Below, piece after piece: positions 1 to 5,340 of a stretch of DNA of 5,988 bases. Source of the stretch: Cytophagaceae bacterium. GTDB taxonomy: Bacteria > Bacteroidota > Bacteroidia > Cytophagales > Spirosomataceae. The notes under the pieces are model-generated. The model saw only the letters and a program-made list of their open reading frames with translations, had not been told where the DNA came from and ran no database searches. The position numbers and the translations under genes were made by a program. The stretch covers positions 1 through 5,988 of the forward strand of contig JAIXRT010000234.1 of NCBI GenBank assembly GCA_027485075.1, read 5' to 3'. Each line of letters starts with the position of its first letter. Position 1 is the first letter of the stretch.

Positions 1-40
1 CGCTCCAAACGGGCCTGCGCATCTGGCCAGCCCGAAATGG

Positions 41-116
<76 letters not shown>

Positions 117-385
117 TTCCTCTCAAAAGTTAAATCCATTCCATCGGGGAAATGGAAATCCAAGCCGGGTTTTTGACGGACGGCGTGCTATTGTCCGCAC
201 CCAACGTACACGCGGTTGTACGCCGTGGTCTACATTCTACACGCACTGCTGTTCCAGTGCGGCCGCTTATGCGGCGTGTGTGACGATCTTGGATTTCAGT
301 CACAGTTATGCCCTGACCAAGCAATAGGCCGCTGAACGGACATGATATTCCTTCGATGGAACAGGCAACCTTAACTATCGGTGGT
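117..385. other. Gene-free, hairpin-rich spacer
   Basis: I see no convincing gene here. The only long reading frame (324 to 130, minus strand) has a TTG start, no ribosome binding site and no recognisable protein pattern. Instead there is a run of perfect inverted repeats: CGTACA/TGTACG at 205-222 (6-nt loop), GCACTG/CAGTGC at 243-260 (6-nt loop), GCCGC/GCGGC at 262-275 (TTAT loop) and TGTGAC/GTCACA at 279-304 (14-nt loop). An alternative 7-bp pairing ACGGCGT/ACGCCGT joins 180-186 to 220-226. None is followed by a T-run. This could be an untranslated structured RNA, a processing region behind the tRNA, or a decayed sequence. Confidence 0.4.
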
Positions 386-862
386 TTATTTCAACCCCAG
401 CAGAGCCGCAGCGGCGACTTCGCCATCCTGTTCGGATGTCCCGCCGCTGACGCCAATCGCACCGACGATTTGGCCATTGATGACAATGGGCGTTCCGCCT
501 TCGATGGCAACCACACCCGGCAGGCTTAGCACGGCGTTGCGTCCGCCGGCGATGGAATCGAAAAAGGCTTTCGTGCTCCGTTTGAAGCGCGCAGCGGTGC
601 GCGCTTTTTCGCGGGCGACCAGATCGGACCCATATTGCGTGCCGTCCATCTTGTGGAACAACACAAGCTCACCGGTTGGTTCGACGACGGCGAAGGCCAT
701 AGTAAAATTGCGCGACTGTGCGGACTGTTCGGCGGCGGCGACGATCCTTTTGGCCTGCGCGAGGGTGACCGGGCTACCATAAGGCAATGCCAACTGTTGC
801 GCTCCTGCCCCGGTGGTCAAAACAATCGCCGCAACCGCACCCAAAAACATCCGCTTCATCAT
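386..862 (-). CDS. Exported GlcG/HbpS family (DUF336) heme-binding-like protein
   Basis: A 158-residue protein. A signal peptide (residues 1-21: MMKR, hydrophobic core, then GAGA before QQ) predicts export to the periplasm. The mature part matches the DUF336 pattern: a TLAQAKRIVAAAEQSA helix near 33-48, MAFAVVEPTGELVLFHKMDG near 54-73, the AREKARTAARFKRST helix, then LPGVVAIEGGTPIVINGQIVGAIGVSG and a closing AAA helix. In this family HbpS binds heme and GlcG is encoded with glycolate oxidase; neither partner is seen here, so the ligand is unknown. The start is the first of two adjacent ATGs (MM) with a purine-rich GAGGGTAGG upstream. The gene stands alone on the minus strand with host-like GC-rich codons. 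Family call is confident; specific function is not. Confidence 0.93.
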   Translation of the reverse strand: MMKRMFLGAVAAIVLTTGAGAQQLALPYGSPVTLAQAKRIVAAAEQSAQSRNFTMAFAVVEPTGELVLFHKMDGTQYGSDLVAREKARTAARFKRSTKAFFDSIAGGRNAVLSLPGVVAIEGGTPIVINGQIVGAIGVSGGTSEQDGEVAAAALLGLK

Positions 863-1019
863 GACCTACCCTCTGCAGCTTTTTATCAAGCCCGTTAATT
901 GTCAGATATTTTACGCGTGCGCCATCCGGAAAGTGGCAACCGCGCTGTGGCGTTTACCCAACCGACAATGAAGGGCGCATTGTGCCCGCAAATATTATGC
1001 CGCCGCCCCCGCCTTTGCA

Positions 1020-1048
1020 TTGACACAGCCCTTCAAATGCCGCTAAGC
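1020..1048 (+). promoter_or_regulatory. Sigma-70-type promoter of tRNA-Leu
   Basis: A consensus -35 box TTGACA (1020-1025) is followed, after a 17-base spacer, by CTAAGC (1043-1048) as the -10 region. A GC-rich stretch then runs to the tRNA start at 1065. The CTAAG-type -10 with a GC-rich discriminator fits alphaproteobacterial stable-RNA promoters and would suit stringent control; that regulation is inferred. Confidence 0.7.
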
Positions 1049-1064
1049 GCGCTCCCTACCCTGT

Positions 1065-1151
1065 GCCCGGATGGCGGAATTGGTAGACGCACCAGCTTCA
1101 GGTGCTGGCGCTGGTAACGGCGTGGAGGTTCGAGTCCTCTTCCGGGCACCA
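1065..1151 (+). tRNA. tRNA-Leu (anticodon CAG)
   Basis: An 87-base type II tRNA. The acceptor strands are GCCCGGA (1065-1071) and TCCGGGC (1141-1147), then A1148 and encoded CCA (1149-1151). Anticodon stem CCAGC/GCTGG encloses TTCAGGT, placing CAG at 1099-1101, which reads the Leu codon CTG. A long variable arm precedes the GGTTCGAGTCC T-arm. Its last 16 bases form part of the direct repeat that recurs at 5341-5360, so the gene is the attachment site of the island downstream. The tRNA remains intact, as usual when an integrating element supplies the 3' end. Confidence 0.97.
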
Positions 1152-1156
1152 TTTTC
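1136..1156 (+). repeat. attL: direct repeat in the tRNA-Leu 3' end
   Basis: This 21-base stretch starts CCTCTTCCGGG, includes the tRNA CCA end and continues as TTTTC. It matches 5341-5360 except for one missing G in the GGG run there. Upstream of the block the two copies diverge (GAGT against GATG), and downstream they diverge at once (TGAT against AAAT). Position, size and overlap with a tRNA 3' end are typical of a tyrosine-recombinase attachment core. Confidence 0.8.
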
Positions 1157-1164
1157 TGATCGAA

Positions 1165-1202
1165 TATGTTCATCCTTGGCCTTGAAAGGCCCGGAAAACA
1201 TA
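1165..1202 (+). terminator. Nested hairpin after tRNA-Leu, possible terminator
   Basis: An outer stem TATGTT/AACATA (1165-1170, 1197-1202) encloses GGCCT-TGAA-AGGCC (1178-1191), with a further CC/GG pair (1174-1175, 1193-1194) between. A T-rich stretch, CCTATTTTATTTTT, begins right after it. It could terminate the tRNA-Leu transcript now that the original downstream sequence is 4.2 kb away. It could equally be a recombination structure at the element end. Confidence 0.4.
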
Positions 1203-1220
1203 CCTATTTTATTTTTCGTT

Positions 1221-1322
1221 GTTCGTCGCCGTTCTGGACCGTTCGCCCACATACCCCCGCATTTGGGGGTACAATTGGGGGTATTTTCGGGATCAGGGGG
1301 CAGCACTGCGAAAGATACCCCC
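1221..1322. repeat. Left-end GGGGGTA array, putative integrase arm sites
   Basis: GTTCGT-N4-GTTC lies at 1221-1234. GGGGGTA occurs directly at 1265-1271 and 1277-1283 (12 bases start to start) and inverted, as TACCCCC, at 1252-1258 and 1316-1322. The 1252 and 1265 copies form a 7-bp inverted repeat around GCATTT (taking the T at 1264 as the last loop base). The arrangement recurs at 5228-5279. Its place between the tRNA att core and the first gene is where arm-type integrase sites are expected. The function is inferred from layout only. Confidence 0.5.
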
Positions 1323-1415
1323 ACCGTTGCTCTTGCTTTGATGAGGTCAACGAACAATTCAGCTAGTGCCCGTCTGGCGCACACCTCAGCTTATGTAATG
1401 TAAGAAATTAGACCA

Positions 1416-1733
1416 ATGCCCCTTCCGAACATCCTCTCAGGCAAAACGAAACGTTGTAAAGCCAAGTGTAAGGCACGCTTGGGCGAGCAATGTCATAATC
1501 CAGCTGCTTATGGAATGTTGGTCTGCCGCTATCATGGCGCCCGCAAACCAGAAACTATCATGCGAGGCGCAAACCATCCGCAGCATAAAAAGGGTCTTGA
1601 GACGCTAGAGGCGAAGGCAGAACGCAGCCAGCGGCTGTGTGAGCTCCGTGAGCTTGAAGCGCTCGCATTCGCCATGGGTATTGCCTCTGGACATCGGTGG
1701 CGCGGGCGCAAGCCAACGCCTATGGATTTATAA
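1416..1733 (+). CDS. Small Cys/His-rich (zinc-ribbon-like) hypothetical protein
   Basis: A 105-residue basic protein. The N-terminal half has a Cys/His cluster: RCKAKCKARLGEQCHNPAAY, then VCRYHGARKPET. This resembles small mobile-element proteins of the form RC-x-A-x(5-8)-C-x-NPA-x-YG-x-C-x-HG and could bind a metal ion. The C-terminal half is a charged helix (about residues 61-92: LETLEAKAERSQRLCELRELEALAFAMG) and the end is basic. There is no signal peptide, so it should be cytoplasmic. It is the first gene inside the island, where an integrase is normally found; proteins of this look often sit beside integrases (recollection, not searched). The ATG has no strong ribosome binding site. Possible DNA or RNA binding is inferred only. 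Confidence 0.75.
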   Translation: MPLPNILSGKTKRCKAKCKARLGEQCHNPAAYGMLVCRYHGARKPETIMRGANHPQHKKGLETLEAKAERSQRLCELRELEALAFAMGIASGHRWRGRKPTPMDL

Positions 1734-1793
1734 CAGTTTTGCTTTAATGTGTTAATTTACACGATAATAAACTCAGTATTTTTGGTGGAAGCC

Positions 1794-2735
1794 GTGGGAT
1801 TTAGAGAAGCTCTCAAAAAAAAGTTCAAGTTGCTGATGCGCCTAACATTTTGCGCATGCATAACTTCAATATCAGTCCCCTCGACCCCGGCGCATGCGGA
1901 AGTTTCCAAAGGTGATGCCGCGCGCCAAATGATCACGCAGGGTAAATGGGCGTTGGCTAGCACGGACACATACGGGAACACTTATTTTGTTGACCCATAT
2001 ACAATTGTAAAAAGCTCTCCAAATTCGTTCCAAATCAATACTCTAGGGCCTCCTATTAATCCGTTAATGTTTAACCAGAAAGAAGCTGACCACGTCAGAG
2101 CGCAGACGATTGAATTTGACTGTGCCGACAGTACTTGGGCACATGTAGGCTGGAGATATCCGGGAGGCTTCAGGAGCCGCCAAGTAATTGGAGGGAAAAA
2201 GCTACATAAAATTGATCGGGATAGCATAATTGGACAGTACGCCAAGTATGTATGCCCCTACGAATCCAGAGAAGGAAATTTCATAACCGCGTGGGGTGCG
2301 CTTAATACCCAGAAACAATTTTTTCACTTCCGTGTAACTGATAACACTGTATTTTTTAACGAAACAAAAAAAATTGCCTACGTCAAAACGTCATTCGCTG
2401 ACATGGGATTAGGAAAGTATTACATCCGATGCGACGCAGGCGATGGCTTTTTTCAAGACCCCGCCGGAAACCGTGACGGACCATATAAACTTGACACAAT
2501 TTTACTTGATTGGGTTTGCAAAGGCCTGCACCCTTCAACGGTCAGACTGCCTGAATCCTTTGAAATACCCGCCCCCAAAGTCATAAGCCCTGAAACTTTT
2601 ACCAAGAGACGCCCGCCCGCTTCGCGGGGACCTAAGACGGTGCCTGATAGTTCGGAAGGTGAGGCGCGAACCTATTCTGCCAACGGCGTAACGGTTACTT
2701 GCGTCAAAGAAAATGGAAGAACTGTGTGCAGGTAA
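1794..2735 (+). CDS. Exported protein with two surface-adhesin-E-like domains and conserved C-terminal tail
   Basis: A 313-residue predicted exported protein. Residues 1-35 form a signal peptide: basic KKKFK, hydrophobic core, cleavage after AHA. Residues 52-154 look like a surface-adhesin-E (SAE) type domain: W52, TYFVDPYTI, TIEFDCADSTW with C110, VGWR, and closing YVC with C154. Residues 166-242 may be a diverged second copy with C213 and C242. A Pro-rich linker leads to a tail (280-313) with C303-x8-C312, nearly identical to the tail of the gene at 3653-4342. I chose the GTG at 1794 because GGTGGA precedes it. GTG 1749 has no ribosome binding site. ATG 1836 gives MRLTF, like the paralogue's MRLIN, and is a real alternative. 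SAE assignment is by eye; the role is unknown. Confidence 0.8.
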   Translation: MGFREALKKKFKLLMRLTFCACITSISVPSTPAHAEVSKGDAARQMITQGKWALASTDTYGNTYFVDPYTIVKSSPNSFQINTLGPPINPLMFNQKEADHVRAQTIEFDCADSTWAHVGWRYPGGFRSRQVIGGKKLHKIDRDSIIGQYAKYVCPYESREGNFITAWGALNTQKQFFHFRVTDNTVFFNETKKIAYVKTSFADMGLGKYYIRCDAGDGFFQDPAGNRDGPYKLDTILLDWVCKGLHPSTVRLPESFEIPAPKVISPETFTKRRPPASRGPKTVPDSSEGEARTYSANGVTVTCVKENGRTVCR

Positions 2736-2865
2736 TCAATTGCTCCCTCATATGAGCACCTTAGACAACCTATTTTCTCCCAAATAGCAAACCTGTGCAA
2801 GTTATGCCCGCAAAGCAGAAACGGTCTTAAAGTTTTGTAAAGAAAGCTAAATTTTGAAATTCCGG

Positions 2866-2910
2866 AAGAACGGAGGCGGGTACGGTGAATTTCACTTCAC
2901 CGCCGTTCTT
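2866..2910. repeat. Long bulged hairpin (8 bp + 7 bp)
   Basis: AAGAACGG (2866-2873) pairs perfectly with CCGTTCTT (2903-2910). Stacked directly inside on the 3' side, CGGTGAA (2883-2889) pairs with TTCACCG (2896-2902) around loop TTTCAC. The only interruption is a 9-base bulge on the 5' side (2874-2882). A second hairpin follows: GCGGCG (2915-2920) with CGCCGC (2935-2940). Only a short T-run (2909-2911) follows the first hairpin, so it is a weak terminator candidate. It could instead be a structured RNA or translation control of the small frame at 2885. Confidence 0.5.
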
Positions 2911-2980
2911 TGGTGCGGCGAACGAAGGGCTTACCGCCGCCAATAGTTATCCGAAGGCTACTTCATCGAATTTATGTTGA
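2885..2980 (+). CDS. Possible 31-residue small ORF
   Basis: The GTG at 2885 is preceded by a perfect GGAGG (2872-2876) at 8-base spacing. The frame encodes a 31-residue peptide beginning MNFTSPPFFGAANEG and ending SSNLC, with TGA at 2978-2980. The start and part of the ribosome binding site lie within the hairpin at 2866-2910, so translation could depend on RNA structure. I recognise no family. The spacing may be chance, and the hairpin alone may explain the sequence; this is a weak call. Confidence 0.22.
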   Translation: MNFTSPPFFGAANEGLTAANSYPKATSSNLC

Positions 2981-3110
2981 AGCGCCGTTGGGCCGACCTG
3001 AAACTATCATCCAATGATGTGAAAGGATCAAACGACTGTTGCTCGAACGGTATTTGCCTAATTTTCTAGGTCTAAAGCAACATGGATTTTTTTCGCTTTA
3101 AAGGGGCGAG

Positions 3111-3161
3111 ATGAAAGAGCAAAACCAAATATTTCTTGTTGCCAATAATCTAAAAAGGTAA
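3111..3161 (+). CDS. Possible 16-residue leader peptide
   Basis: The ATG at 3111 follows AAGGGGCGAG and opens a frame reading MKEQNQIFLVANNLKR to TAA at 3159-3161, 41 bases before the start of the exported coiled-coil gene. A leader peptide for that operon is possible. The peptide has no run of a single amino acid that would suggest attenuation, so this may be a chance frame. Confidence 0.15.
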   Translation: MKEQNQIFLVANNLKR

Positions 3162-3202
3162 CGATGGGGATATTTGTATGAATTTTTCTGCATGGGGGGA
3201 TC

Positions 3203-3646
3203 ATGAGTTTCTCAAAGTTAACGCCAATCTTGGCCCTTATTTTTTTGACCGTGCCCGCTTCTGCTCAGGTCAATACAGATTGTCGTTGGCTTGGTAGTAC
3301 GTGGAGTTGTGAAACACGTGAAGCACGTGATCCTAACGCCGACGCCTACGCATTGGGGGCAATTATAGGGTCAATTGCTCGGGAAAACCGGGAAAAAAAA
3401 CAGCGGCAAGCCGCGATAGAGGCAGAAAATGCGCGCTTAGCCCAGCAGCAGGCGTACGCCGACCAGCAAGCTTACGCTGTCCAAAAAGAGCAAGCATTTA
3501 TGGCTATAATTTCTCAAGCAGTCCAAGCTGGAGAGTGCGAAGACGCTAAGGCCATCGCCCTATCGGCAAATAGGCTAGACATCGCCGATCAGGCAGCACG
3601 AATATGCACCCCCAAAAAGAAGCCTGCGGCGCGAAGAAAAAGGTAG
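3203..3646 (+). CDS. Exported coiled-coil hypothetical protein
   Basis: A 147-residue protein of unrecognised family. Residues 1-21 are a signal peptide (MSFSK, hydrophobic core, cleavage after ASA). The mature N-terminus has C27-x8-C36 with two tryptophans between (CRWLGSTWSC), suggesting a small disulfide hairpin. Residues 54-105 are a Glu/Gln/Ala/Arg-rich helix, likely coiled coil, with a Gly-containing start (ALGAIIGSIA). A second helical part (107-136) has C112 and C135, possibly paired, and the end is strongly basic (KKKPAARRKR). The ATG follows GGGGGA at very short spacing. The next gene starts 6 bases after the stop, so they probably form an operon and the products may act together in the periplasm. 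Function unknown. Confidence 0.8.
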   Translation: MSFSKLTPILALIFLTVPASAQVNTDCRWLGSTWSCETREARDPNADAYALGAIIGSIARENREKKQRQAAIEAENARLAQQQAYADQQAYAVQKEQAFMAIISQAVQAGECEDAKAIALSANRLDIADQAARICTPKKKPAARRKR

Positions 3647-3652
3647 TAGCGT

Positions 3653-4342
3653 GTGCGCCTTATTAATTATCTAACTGTCGGCATCGCTCTATCATCAAGC
3701 TCTTTTTTTGAGCCTGTTCATGCTCAGGACGTGGCAAGCTTTGAGTATACGATGGCGACCCGTGGCGTATGGGAATTACTTTACACGATGCCAGCACGTC
3801 CGTTCGTAACGGATGGCTATGAAGTTCTGTTCGACAAAAGAACAATAACCAAGATCTCACAGGGAGAGTGGGAAGTAGACCTCGCCCTCGGTAATCATTT
3901 CCAAGGGAGGCTGTGGGACTCCAAAATCAGGACTGCTACATACCGAGTTAATTGCAGTGCTAACACCTTTACCGACGTAGGTTGGAGAATAGATGGTCGT
4001 TTAACCTCTAACCCCAAGGCCAAGATGCGTAAGATTGGGCGTCATGCTCGCCCACTTTACGATACAGTCTGCCTGAGAGGTGACGCTATCATTGCGGAAC
4101 TTAATGAAGAAGCCAGACGGGCAAAGGAAGCGCAAGCAGCGCTGGAAGCAACTAGGGCTGAGGCTGCGCGCAACGCGCTTGAAAACCCCCCATCTTCATT
4201 GACCTCTAAGGCTGCCAACAAAACGGTGAGGCAGAAACCTAAGACCGTCCCCGATAGCTCGGAAGGTGCGGCGCGAACTTATTATGCGAATGGCGTAACG
4301 GTTACTTGCGTCAAAGAAAATGGAAGGACTGTGTGCAGGTAA
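3653..4342 (+). CDS. Exported surface-adhesin-E-like protein with coiled coil and conserved C-terminal tail
   Basis: A 229-residue predicted exported protein and paralogue of the 1794-2735 product. Residues 1-24 are a signal peptide (MRLINYL, cleavage after VHA). Residues 40-140 share the same layout as that protein's first domain: W40, DKRTITKIS, TATYRVNCSANTFTDVGWR with C101, and closing TVC with C140. An Ala/Glu/Arg-rich helix (145-177) and a short linker follow. The tail (196-229: PKTVPDSSEG through GVTVTCVKENGRTVCR, C219-x8-C228) differs from the paralogue at 2 of 34 positions, whereas the domains are strongly diverged. Start is GTG, 6 bases after the preceding stop, with AAGG 9 bases upstream. 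SAE-like fold is inferred by eye; the partner and role are unknown. Confidence 0.8.
   Translation: MRLINYLTVGIALSSSSFFEPVHAQDVASFEYTMATRGVWELLYTMPARPFVTDGYEVLFDKRTITKISQGEWEVDLALGNHFQGRLWDSKIRTATYRVNCSANTFTDVGWRIDGRLTSNPKAKMRKIGRHARPLYDTVCLRGDAIIAELNEEARRAKEAQAALEATRAEAARNALENPPSSLTSKAANKTVRQKPKTVPDSSEGAARTYYANGVTVTCVKENGRTVCR
4238..4342 (+). repeat. Duplicated tail-coding segment, second copy (first copy 2631-2735)
   Basis: This 105-base block aligns without gaps to 2631-2735 with about 10 mismatches by hand count. It includes one exact run of 35 bases from GGCGTAACGG onward. Only two mismatches change an amino acid (Glu to Ala, Ser to Tyr). Similarity continues past the stop codons: TTGCTC, then TCATATGAGCA, then TAGACAACCT (2762-2771 and 4411-4420), with extra bases in the second copy. 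Confidence 0.9.
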
Positions 4343-4345
4343 CCA

Positions 4346-4390
4346 GTTGCTCGTTCAACTTGCCCTGAAGCCTTCATATGAGCAACTTTT
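4346..4390 (+). terminator. Possible terminator after the second tail-bearing gene
   Basis: GTTGCTC (4346-4352) pairs perfectly with GAGCAAC (4380-4386), and TTTT follows at 4387-4390. The 27-base loop is long for an intrinsic terminator. The first copy behind the 1794-2735 gene keeps only the TGCTC/GAGCA core (2741-2758) and no T-run. The converging minus-strand gene ends at 4453, so a terminator here is expected. Confidence 0.4.
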
Positions 4391-4452
4391 ATGATGTCCA
4401 TTCCGCGGGATAGACAACCTTACGGCGCATCCGACCGCTAGTTAAACGAAAC

Positions 4453-4896
4453 TTAATTATCGCAAAGAGCGTCACGCAACTCTGACAAATCGTCATTTTT
4501 CTCGTAAGCTTCCAATATGGCCTGAACGATAGGCAATTTGGACCGCCCAAAGCTCGACAGAGTAAATTTACCGTAATAGCGACCGTCTGAGTCGACAATT
4601 TTTAGGCCGTCGCCGTACCTGCTCCACGGGCTCTTGCCTGAATAACGAGAGCCAAAGTCTCCATACCTATTCCATATGCTCTTATCGCTGTAGCGCGAGC
4701 CATAATCACCATATCGATTGCAAATTGAACTCGCATCGTATTTGCCGCAATTTAAACAACCAACAAAGTTTTTCCCAGTTTCACCGTCGAACAAAAGTAA
4801 TGCGACATTTTGCGCGTTTGCTGGATACGTGGACGACACCACTGCCAACAACGCTATGGTGATTTTTGCTGCGAATTTTTGAGCGGTGCTGGCCAC
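4453..4896 (-). CDS. Exported YGxYGSxYS-repeat hypothetical protein
   Basis: A 147-residue protein. Residues 1-28 are a signal peptide (cleavage after ANA, before QN). After VALLLFDGETGKNFVGCLNC (CxxC at 47-50) come tandem 16-residue repeats at 57-72 and 73-88, each S-I-(C/W)-N-RYGD-(Y/F)-GSRYS-x-K, and a shortened third at 89-95 (SPWSRYG). Then follow a KIVDSDGRYYGKFT strand segment and a helical C-terminus ending in C145. The pattern FxGCLNC...SICNxYGxYGSxYSxxSIWN...GxYYG is one I recall from widespread bacterial proteins of unknown function. The GTG start is fixed by a perfect AAGGAGG (4904-4910) seven bases upstream. It is convergent with the operon at 3203-4342. Envelope location is predicted; function unknown. 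Confidence 0.85.
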   Translation of the reverse strand: MASTAQKFAAKITIALLAVVSSTYPANAQNVALLLFDGETGKNFVGCLNCGKYDASSICNRYGDYGSRYSDKSIWNRYGDFGSRYSGKSPWSRYGDGLKIVDSDGRYYGKFTLSSFGRSKLPIVQAILEAYEKNDDLSELRDALCDN

Positions 4897-5220
4897 GTAT
4901 CTCCCTCCTTTAGTTGGTGATGCGGACGCGGTATATCTTGCATCAACCTTCAGGTTCCATCATGTGTGAGATTATCGACCTTCTGTCTATCATCAAATAA
5001 GTCTATCCGCGCTGCGCATTTGCAAATTGTTTGCATGACGATCAACGTCATCGGGCTGTGAATGAAACGCAACTAACCGGACGCGCAGAATAATATGTAA
5101 GAAGGAACTGTGGGTCCCATCAGCCACAATTGGGGGGTGCCACCCCGGTGGGGTCTCGTTGGGTAGGTTTTTGAAGTGGGGTGGGGGTGCTTTTTCGTGC
5201 GAAGCTGACGCCGCCTAGCT
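4897..5220. other. Non-coding right part of island with palindromes and G-rich hairpins
   Basis: No gene is evident. The 5' region of the minus-strand YGxYGSxYS gene lies here. Two neighbouring palindromes, TGCAAA-TTG-TTTGCA (5021-5035) and ATGACG-ATCAA-CGTCAT (5035-5051), sit 125-155 bases upstream of its start and could be operator or recombination sites. Further right, GGGGT (5134-5138), ACCCC (5142-5146) and GGGGT (5150-5154) can form mutually exclusive hairpins, overlapped by CCACC-CC-GGTGG (5140-5151). A second G-run follows near 5178-5188. Confidence 0.4.
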
Positions 5221-5227
5221 CGCTACT

Positions 5228-5279
5228 GTTCGTTCCTGTTCGCTCTCAGTCAGGGTATATGGGGGTATGATTGGTGGTA
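5228..5279. repeat. Right-end arm-like repeats, matching the left end
   Basis: GTTCGT-N4-GTTC (5228-5241) is followed by GGGGGTA (5261-5267) and GGTGGTA (5273-5279), 12 bases start to start, in the same orientation as the left-end block (1221-1234, 1265-1271, 1277-1283). A weaker CAGGGTA sits at 5251-5257. Similar blocks just inside both att repeats support a common recombinase. The role is inferred from placement, as no integrase is present. Confidence 0.5.
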
Positions 5280-5280
5280 C

Positions 5281-5337
5281 TTTCAATTAATTATTGAAAA
5301 ATATTACATTTAATCAATAGTATAAAATACTAATATG
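5281..5337. other. AT-rich palindromic segment beside attR
   Basis: This stretch is almost pure A/T. It holds TTTCAAT-TAATT-ATTGAAA (5281-5299, 7-bp arms) and TAGTAT-AAA-ATACTA (5318-5332, 6-bp arms). It lies between the right arm-like repeats and attR, where a bending protein such as IHF or an excisionase could bind. No specific binding consensus was verified. Confidence 0.35.
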
Positions 5338-5340
5338 ATG

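Larger units (their letters stand above)
2736..3202. other. Structured 467-base intergenic region with possible tiny ORFs
   Basis: No long gene is visible on either strand. The first bases resemble the 3' flank of the gene at 3653-4342: TGCTC...GAGCA (2741-2758), then TAGACAACCT (2762-2771). A weak CTATTT/AAATAG hairpin follows at 2770-2787. The centre (2866-2943) is GC-richer with two strong hairpins, listed separately. Further on are TAAAGC/GCTTTA (3073-3100) and two short frames with plausible ribosome binding sites (2885-2980 and 3111-3161). The promoter for the operon beginning at 3203 should lie here, but I found no convincing -35/-10 pair. Confidence 0.4.

Noticed and set aside
130..324. 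Minus-strand 64-residue frame between tRNA-Lys and the DUF336 gene
   Set aside because: TTG start, no ribosome binding site, no recognisable motif; the region is better explained by inverted repeats.
381..782. Plus-strand open frame opposite the DUF336 gene
   Set aside because: It is antisense to a clear GlcG/HbpS-family protein with a signal peptide, and its own product is low-complexity Ala/Pro/Thr.
1043..1384. Minus-strand open frame across tRNA-Leu and the left island end
   Set aside because: It reads the tRNA antisense (RTRTSTPLPAP... pattern) and the arm-like repeats, with no ribosome binding site or family resemblance.
1071..1403. Open frame through tRNA-Leu on the plus strand (MAELVDAPASGAGAG...)
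   Set aside because: It is the well-known artefact of translating a tRNA-Leu gene; its first third is the tRNA itself.
3203..4342. Toxin-antitoxin or immunity gene pair
   Set aside because: Both products have signal peptides and neither resembles a known toxin or antitoxin; closely spaced genes alone are not evidence.
4624..4728. CRISPR-like repeat array
   Set aside because: The 48-base repeats are contiguous coding repeats without spacers, inside an exported protein frame.
1152..5340. A tyrosine or serine integrase inside the island
   Set aside because: No open frame of sufficient length exists and no R...HxxR...Y or resolvase pattern was seen in any encoded protein.
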